Source of the DNA: an uncultured Anaerovibrio sp.
GTDB taxonomy: Bacteria; Bacillota; Negativicutes; Selenomonadales; Selenomonadaceae
Assembly: GCA_934203205.1 (NCBI GenBank)
Contig: CAKPYV010000007.1
Location: 1 to 64,000 of the forward strand
Reading direction: 5' to 3'
DNA length: 64,000 nt
The number at the start of each line of letters is the position of its first letter. Within the stretch, counting starts at the first letter, position 1. The notes beneath the pieces are model-generated. The model made no database searches, was not told the DNA's origin, and was given only the letters and a program-made list of their open reading frames with translations. Positions 59,170-64,000 of the stretch are shown here, piece after piece. The translations under genes were made by a program, and so were the position numbers.

Positions 59170-59820
59170 ATGGATTTCATCGGAATTATTGCTCATTGGT
59201 TTGCCAGTGGTGGCTTGGTTATGTATGCATTGCTTTTGTGTTCAATACTTTCTCTTAGCATTATTATTGAGAGGTTCAGGTATTATGGCAGTAAGAATGT
59301 GAAGTTGAAGCAATATATGGAAAATCTCCATGATGATATGCGTAAATATAGTGTTCATGAGCTTTATGTAAAATACAGAGGTAAGACTACAGCAGCTGAC
59401 ATAGTAACTGCCGCTGGCTTTCGAGCTGTTATGCGGGGCAGGCATCCAGAGCGGGCAATGGAAAGTGCTGCTCAGCTGGAGGCTGCCAAGCTAAAAAAAG
59501 GCTTAGCGGTATTGGCTACCGTTGTTACCCTGTCTCCTATTTTGGGGCTGTTGGGGACTGTGTTGGGCATGATACAGTCCTTCAGCGTATTCAATCTTCA
59601 GCAGGGAGCACCTATGGCCATTACCGGCGGTGTTGGTGAGGCGCTGGTAGCTACTGCATCTGGCTTGGCTGTAGCCATTGTAGCCTTGGTAGGACATAGC
59701 TATTATGGCTATCGTCTGGATAATATGATGACAGGCATTGAACAGATAGGTGATACTATTATGGACAATCTAGCCAATCGCAATCATGGCTCCTTGAAGG
59801 AGGAAGAAAAATGCGCCTGA
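59170..59820 (+). CDS. exbB: ExbB/TolQ-family proton channel protein
   Basis: 216 residues with three predicted membrane helices. The MotA/TolQ/ExbB core is visible (VATVVTLSPILGLLGTVLGMIQSF...ITGGVGEALVATASGLAVAIVALVGHSYY). ExbB with ExbD harvests the proton gradient to drive TonB. AAGGTAGGTAG precedes the ATG. Overlap of 10 bases with the next gene shows coupling. First gene of the iron/heme cluster. Confidence 0.92.
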   Translation: MDFIGIIAHWFASGGLVMYALLLCSILSLSIIIERFRYYGSKNVKLKQYMENLHDDMRKYSVHELYVKYRGKTTAADIVTAAGFRAVMRGRHPERAMESAAQLEAAKLKKGLAVLATVVTLSPILGLLGTVLGMIQSFSVFNLQQGAPMAITGGVGEALVATASGLAVAIVALVGHSYYGYRLDNMMTGIEQIGDTIMDNLANRNHGSLKEEEKCA

Positions 59821-60209
59821 ACAGCAGTCGAGTGGAAAAAACACCTCAGTTAATGATTATTCCTATGATTGATATTATTTTTTTCCTCCTGGTGTTTTTT
59901 ATGCTTAGTACCTTGTATATGACAGATCAGCAGGTAGTACCTGTAAATCTGCCACAGGCCGCCAGTGCTCAGACTGATGTAGTAAAATCCCTGCAGGTTA
60001 CAGTGGCCAAGGATGGAAAAATCTATCTAGGCAATCAGCCTATGGAGCTTAATCAGTTGGTGGTTCAGGTAAAGGAAGCCTCCAAAGGAGGCAATACAGC
60101 CTTGGTGCTGAGAGCTGATGGAGATGTAGATTATGCCAGCTTTATGTCAGTGCTGGATGAGCTAAAGAAAAGCGGTGTACAGCGTATATCCTTGGCGGCT
60201 AAAAAGTAG
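59811..60209 (+). CDS. exbD: ExbD/TolR-family biopolymer transport protein
   Basis: 132 residues. One N-terminal membrane helix with the proton-conducting Asp in MIIPMIDIIFFLLVFFMLST, then a periplasmic domain (VTVAKDGKIYLGNQPMELNQLVVQVKEA...LRADGDVDYASFMSVLDELKKSGVQRISL). It works with ExbB and TonB. It starts within the end of exbB. Confidence 0.93.
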   Translation: MRLNSSRVEKTPQLMIIPMIDIIFFLLVFFMLSTLYMTDQQVVPVNLPQAASAQTDVVKSLQVTVAKDGKIYLGNQPMELNQLVVQVKEASKGGNTALVLRADGDVDYASFMSVLDELKKSGVQRISLAAKK

Positions 60210-60217
60210 GTGGGGTT

Positions 60218-60967
60218 ATGAGTGCAATAGCTATTATAAACAGAACTCTTAAACCATTGCCTTTATCCTGTTTGTGTCATGGTTTGATTCTACTGCTAGT
60301 GGGCCTGTGGGGAAGCAGTTACCAGCCTGCATATAGTCAGGAGCCAGAAGCAGCTGTAGAATTTGAAATGACGGAACAGGAATTGGCTCAGGTAAAAGAA
60401 ATTCAGCAGGTGGAGCCAGAGCCTATGTCTTTTCATTCTGGGGGGGCTGTGGAAAGCAATTATCATCAGCAGGCAGCTTCGGGCAGTCAGGCTTTGCTGG
60501 CTGCTGAGGAGGCGGTAGCTGGTGGGGATGGTGCGGTAGCTGCAGGTCAGGGAAATGTTCAGGCGGCGGAGGGAGAAAGTTCCTTTGCCGCGGGTCTTAC
60601 TGGTAATGGCACAGGGGACACCTTGGGAGCGGATAATAATATTTCTACAGGCAGTACATCTGTGGCAGAAAGTCAGCCAGAGCCTACGGAAAGTATTGGT
60701 GATATAGCTGGCAGATTTGCGGCCAGAGTGGAGGCTAACAAAAAGTATCCATCTATGGCTATCCGTATGGATCAGCAAGGAGTGGTAATGGTTTATGCCA
60801 CCTTGTCCGCTGATGGCAATTTGTTGGACTGTGGTGTTAGCAGTTCCTCCGGGTATGATAACTTGGACAAGGCAGCTCTAAAGGCTGTAGCCAGCTCCTG
60901 TCCATTTAGCCACGGAGCCAATGGCAGTATTACCATTACTGTGCCTATACATTTTCAACTGGATTAG
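60218..60967 (+). CDS. tonB: TonB-family energy transducer
   Basis: 249 residues. An N-terminal membrane anchor (LPLSCLCHGLILLLVGLWGSS), a periplasmic spacer and a C-terminal TonB domain (ANKKYPSMAIRMDQQGVVMVYATLSADGNLLDCGVSSSSGYDNLDKAALKAV) are visible. The YP motif is at the expected place. The spacer is Ala/Gly/Ser/Gln-rich rather than the usual Pro-Lys/Pro-Glu run. It links ExbBD to outer-membrane receptors not encoded in the window. Confidence 0.88.
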   Translation: MSAIAIINRTLKPLPLSCLCHGLILLLVGLWGSSYQPAYSQEPEAAVEFEMTEQELAQVKEIQQVEPEPMSFHSGGAVESNYHQQAASGSQALLAAEEAVAGGDGAVAAGQGNVQAAEGESSFAAGLTGNGTGDTLGADNNISTGSTSVAESQPEPTESIGDIAGRFAARVEANKKYPSMAIRMDQQGVVMVYATLSADGNLLDCGVSSSSGYDNLDKAALKAVASSCPFSHGANGSITITVPIHFQLD

Positions 60968-61015
60968 GGAATAAGGATTTGGGAAGCTATTTTATGGATG
61001 TAGTAATGAAAGGTA

Positions 61016-62050
61016 TTGAAATTAGTGGAAGCGGTAATTAATAAGTTATATACGGAAAGAAATCCCAAAAGGTTGAAAAGACTTGGTGGTATAGGTGGCG
61101 GAATCTTGATCCTGCTTCTGGCTGTACTAATAGGTATTTCCTGTGGAATAGCGGATTTGTCCTGGCAGGAGTTAAAGGATGGTTTGTTTTTCGGTGTGCA
61201 GTCAGAGAATTATCGTATTGTTTATTTGATTCGTATGCCCAGAGTATTTTGTGGCATTTTAGCAGGCACTAATTTGGCCTTAGCTGGTTGTATTTTACAG
61301 GGAATTTTGCGAAATCCTCTGGCGGACCCAGGGATTATTGGGGTTACTGCCGGGGCTGGATTATTTGCCATGGTGATTATGATTATTTTGCCAGAAATCA
61401 CCAATTTGGTGCCAATAGCAGCTTTTATTGGGGCTATGGTGGCTGTGGCTATTGTATTTGCCCTAAGCTGGCAAAGGGGAGTACAGCCTTTGCGAATGAT
61501 TTTGGCTGGGGTAGCTGTGGCAGCCTTCTTTGGTGGTGCTCAGACAGCCTTGATGGTATTTTATTCCGATAGAATCCAGAGTACGATTAACTGGATGGCA
61601 GGTGGCTTTCAGGGGGCCTCCTGGAGCCATGTTTCCATGATTTTGCCCTATACCCTGCTGGGGTTGGCAGCCGTATTTTTTATCAGTCGTTGGCTGAATG
61701 CCCTGCAGCTTGGAGAAGATACTGCCAGAAGCATTGGACTGCCAGTTGAAAAGATACGCTTTGTGCTGTTAATATTAGCAGCACTGTTGGCAGCCTCTGC
61801 TGTAAGCGTGGCAGGTATGTTAGGCTTTGTGGGGCTGGTAATTCCACATATGGTGAGATTGGTAACAGGTTCAGATTTTGATTATCTTCTGCCTTGTTCC
61901 GCTATCTGGGGTGCAGCCTTTGTCAGCATGACAGATTCTGCTGCCCGCTTGGCCTTGGCTCCAATAGAAGTACCTGTAGGAGTGTTCATGTCCTTTTTCG
62001 GTGCACCCTTCTTTTTATATCTTTTGAAGAAAGGAATGAAAAGCTCATGA
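61016..62050 (+). CDS. FecCD-family iron/heme ABC transporter permease
   Basis: 344 residues, about nine membrane helices, BtuC/FecCD family: YRIVYLIRMPRVFCGILAGTNLALAGCILQGILRNPLADPGIIGVTAGAG and AGMLGFVGLVIPHMVRLVTG are diagnostic. The start is TTG 61016 (AAAGG close by) or GTG 61025; neither is ideal. Probably imports heme, ferric siderophore or cobalamin-like substrate. No substrate-binding protein gene is adjacent. Its stop overlaps the ATPase start (ATGA). Confidence 0.9.
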   Translation: MKLVEAVINKLYTERNPKRLKRLGGIGGGILILLLAVLIGISCGIADLSWQELKDGLFFGVQSENYRIVYLIRMPRVFCGILAGTNLALAGCILQGILRNPLADPGIIGVTAGAGLFAMVIMIILPEITNLVPIAAFIGAMVAVAIVFALSWQRGVQPLRMILAGVAVAAFFGGAQTALMVFYSDRIQSTINWMAGGFQGASWSHVSMILPYTLLGLAAVFFISRWLNALQLGEDTARSIGLPVEKIRFVLLILAALLAASAVSVAGMLGFVGLVIPHMVRLVTGSDFDYLLPCSAIWGAAFVSMTDSAARLALAPIEVPVGVFMSFFGAPFFLYLLKKGMKSS

Positions 62051-62853
62051 GTGACAAGAATGTAATCTTGGAGGCAAAACAGGTACAGGCTGGTTATGGA
62101 GGCAAAATAATTATTCATGATGTAAGTCTGCAAATCCATCAGGGCGATGTGCTCTCCATTATTGGCCCTAATGGTTCCGGGAAATCTACTCTCCTAAAGG
62201 CTATGGCAAGGCTGCTGCCTATGTCCCAGGGGCAGGTATTGCTGCATGGACAGGATATACATTCCCTAAGTGAAAAGCAGATAGCCAGAGCGATGGCTGT
62301 AATGCCTCAAAGCATGGACTTTCCCGGGGATATTACAGTAAGAGAATTGGTTTCTCTAGGGAGATTACCCTACCGGGGCTTTTTTGATGAATTTGGTTAC
62401 AAGGATAAACAGGTAGTAGATAGAGTGCTAAGGCTAACTAATATGTTGGCATATCAGCATCGCAGTATTATGGCTCTTTCCGGTGGTGAAAGGCAGCGGG
62501 CCAGATTGGCTATGGCCTTGGCTCAGGAGCCGGAGCTTTTGCTGTTAGATGAACCTACCACTTATCTGGATATTCGTAATCAGCTGGATTTGATGCTTCT
62601 AGTGGGACAGCTTCACAGAGAACTGGGGTTGACAGTGGTTATGGTGCTCCATGATTTGAACCATGTGGCTAGATTCAGCAATCGGGTAGTAGCTGTGCAA
62701 AAAGGAAAAATTGTGGCTGATGGCTCAGTACAGGAGGTTTTCACAGAAAAGCTGATAGCAAGGCTCTATGGTGTGGAAAATACTATTATGGAGCTGGAAC
62801 AGTCAGGGCAAAGGCATTTGGTTTGCTTGCCACATAATGTTATAAGTGCTTAA
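62047..62853 (+). CDS. FecE-like ABC transporter ATP-binding protein
   Basis: 268 residues from the ATG at 62047 (ATGA overlap with the permease). Walker A GPNGSGKST, Q-loop MPQSMDF, signature LSGGERQRARLAMALAQEP, Walker B LLLLDEPTTYLDI and the switch His (VMVLHDLNH) are all present, the pattern of FecE/HmuV-type ATPases. It forms the importer with the preceding permease. The substrate is inferred as heme or iron complex from the neighbourhood. Confidence 0.93.
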   Translation: MSDKNVILEAKQVQAGYGGKIIIHDVSLQIHQGDVLSIIGPNGSGKSTLLKAMARLLPMSQGQVLLHGQDIHSLSEKQIARAMAVMPQSMDFPGDITVRELVSLGRLPYRGFFDEFGYKDKQVVDRVLRLTNMLAYQHRSIMALSGGERQRARLAMALAQEPELLLLDEPTTYLDIRNQLDLMLLVGQLHRELGLTVVMVLHDLNHVARFSNRVVAVQKGKIVADGSVQEVFTEKLIARLYGVENTIMELEQSGQRHLVCLPHNVISA

Positions 62854-62919
62854 ATATAAATAGAAAATTGGCAAGGGGAAATATCCCTATATTATGTATG
62901 ATATTATTAGGAGGACTTT

Positions 62920-63435
62920 ATGAAAAGTATCGTTGTTGTATCAAGTTTGACAGGTAATACCTTGAAATTGGCCAGTGCTGTGGCCTATGCCCTCAATAAT
63001 AATGTAGAGGCCGTAAAAGTGGAGGAAAAGCCTGATGTTAGTGACTATGATTTGGTAGCTGTAGGCTGCTGGATTAATCGAGGAACTGCTGACGATAAGG
63101 CCCAGGAGTTTATTAAAACCATTAAAGGTAAGAAGGTAGCTATCTTTGCTACTTTGGGAGCTTATCCTGATTCTGATCACGCTAAGAAATCCTTGGAAAA
63201 TATTGCCGCTCTCTTTGATAGCAGTAATGAGGTGGTAGGTCAGTATATCTGTCAAGGCTCTGTTTCCTACAAAATGGTGGAAATGATGACCAAAATGTTC
63301 CCAGCGGGACATCCTCATGCCATGACTGAGGAGCGTAAGGCCAGAATTCAGGAATCCTATAGTCATCCTGATAATCAGGATTTGTTAAAGGCAAGGGAGT
63401 ATTTCACAGAGCTGAAAAATCGACTGGAGGGATAA
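62920..63435 (+). CDS. Flavodoxin-family protein
   Basis: 171 residues. The FMN phosphate loop is SSLTGNTLKLA near the N-terminus and the DLVAVGCWINRGTADDKAQEF segment is the flavin-facing loop; KKVAIFATLGAYPDSDHA follows. It probably donates electrons to the radical SAM protein encoded directly after it. TTAGGAGGAC precedes the ATG. Its stop is one base before the next ATG. Confidence 0.82.
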   Translation: MKSIVVVSSLTGNTLKLASAVAYALNNNVEAVKVEEKPDVSDYDLVAVGCWINRGTADDKAQEFIKTIKGKKVAIFATLGAYPDSDHAKKSLENIAALFDSSNEVVGQYICQGSVSYKMVEMMTKMFPAGHPHAMTEERKARIQESYSHPDNQDLLKAREYFTELKNRLEG

Positions 63436-63436
63436 T

Positions 63437-64000
63437 ATGACAGTTAGTTTGCAAGCTTATCTGGATAATCTCGAAGAGGAAAACTATGAGCTAATGGTAG
63501 GGACTGGGGATAGCAATGCTCTGTCCTATGGCTTTACCAAGAAAAGAGCGGTGCATCCCGGGGTTAGCGGTCAGATGATACCTCCCCCTATGGCACCACA
63601 AAAATGGGTGGAACTGATGGAGCAAGAACCAGATATGTCCAAAAAACGCATGGTATATATTCATATTCCTTTTTGCAGTCATATCTGCCTTTATTGTGGC
63701 TTCTTTCAGAATTTCATCAATGAGGATAGGGAACAGCGCTATGTGGAAAGATTGCTCAAGGAGCTGGACATGGCCAAGGAGGATAAAATGCTTCAGGCTA
63801 AGCCTATGCAGTGTGTGTTCTTTGGGGGCGGTACGCCCAGCGCCCTATCTCCAGCCAATATTACCAAGGTATTGCAGAAGTTGAAGGAATGTATTCCTCT
63901 GACCAATGATTGTGAAATCACTATGGAGGCTCGTATTTACGATTTGCAAAAGGAGCGGATAGAGGCTTGGTTTGCCAACGGAGTAAATCGGGTGTCCATT
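63437..64000 (+). CDS. Radical SAM heme-utilisation protein, HutW/ChuW/HemN-like (partial)
   Basis: The first 188 residues of a protein cut by the window edge. The radical SAM cluster motif CxxxCxxC reads IPFCSHICLYCGFF, and VFFGGGTPSALSP follows, both typical of HemN relatives. The N-terminal extension before the cluster and the iron-regulated operon with a flavodoxin point to the ChuW/HutW branch, which degrades heme anaerobically by radical methyl transfer. HemN/HemW coproporphyrinogen functions cannot be excluded without the C-terminus. Confidence 0.8.
   Translation, partial: MTVSLQAYLDNLEEENYELMVGTGDSNALSYGFTKKRAVHPGVSGQMIPPPMAPQKWVELMEQEPDMSKKRMVYIHIPFCSHICLYCGFFQNFINEDREQRYVERLLKELDMAKEDKMLQAKPMQCVFFGGGTPSALSPANITKVLQKLKECIPLTNDCEITMEARIYDLQKERIEAWFANGVNRVSI

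Noticed and set aside
61894..62046. Extended N-terminus for the FecE-like ATPase
   Set aside because: The extension lies within the permease gene in another frame; the ATG at 62047 with ATGA overlap and a normal ABC start is better.

Overview
The window fits a diderm Firmicute of the class Negativicutes (Selenomonas/Megamonas/Anaerovibrio-like). Firmicute-type signals (a perfect CIRCE element, an L10 leader, PRD-type PTS regulation, reverse rubrerythrin, zinc-free S4) occur beside outer-membrane hardware (ExbB-ExbD-TonB, CsgG-like secreted proteins). The genus is inference; no rRNA gene is present. About 47 kb is housekeeping or ordinary metabolism. The accessory DNA is mainly 20.2-21.0, 29.5-32.2 and 32.4-42.0 kb.

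Layout: an Rpn-type PD-(D/E)XK gene and four tRNAs (Tyr, fMet, Thr, Met); rpmG-secE-nusG-rplK-rplA; a promoter and L10 leader, then rplJ-rplL; a promoter, then rpoB-rpoC (to 13.8 kb). Next come a reverse-strand rubrerythrin, a small membrane protein, the t6A genes tsaE-tsaB-rimI-tsaD and a histidine kinase/ANTAR regulator pair. Then an orphan RelB-like antitoxin, a LacX-like mutarotase, a PRD regulator and a complete galactitol operon (gatD, gatA, gatB, gatC, kinase, aldolase). After a TnpB element and a second Rpn gene there is a run of nine consecutive secreted-protein genes (32.6-40.3 kb) that ends at a convergent XRE-type regulator. groES-groEL and cstA follow. A truncated spc/alpha ribosomal operon runs from rpsH to rplQ (46.4-54.1 kb). 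The window closes with a lactose cassette (AraC regulator, GPH permease, GH42 beta-galactosidase) and a Fur-controlled iron/heme cluster (exbB, exbD, tonB, FecCD, FecE, flavodoxin, HutW-like radical SAM), cut at the right edge.

The most interesting part is 32.4-42.0 kb. All nine products carry Sec signal peptides with AxA-like cleavage sites. They include CsgG-fold-like and LPP20/FlgT-like proteins, a related pair of unknowns and a ricin-lectin plus CHAP protein. The regulator that faces the operon has a run of nine C residues inside its coding sequence just after the HTH, a candidate phase-variation switch. An unusual direct repeat, TTGTCACA-N4-TTGTCACA, lies both immediately upstream of the operon promoter and upstream of the regulator. 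I infer a phase-variable, regulator-controlled envelope/surface module; its function is not known to me.

Other oddities are three tandem copies of a module in RpoC that is normally single, a very acidic RpoB tail, an spc operon that starts at rpsH with its own promoter, and a dispersed degenerate repeat (20.3 and 31.0 kb). All family calls come from reading translated sequence and motifs, without database searches.
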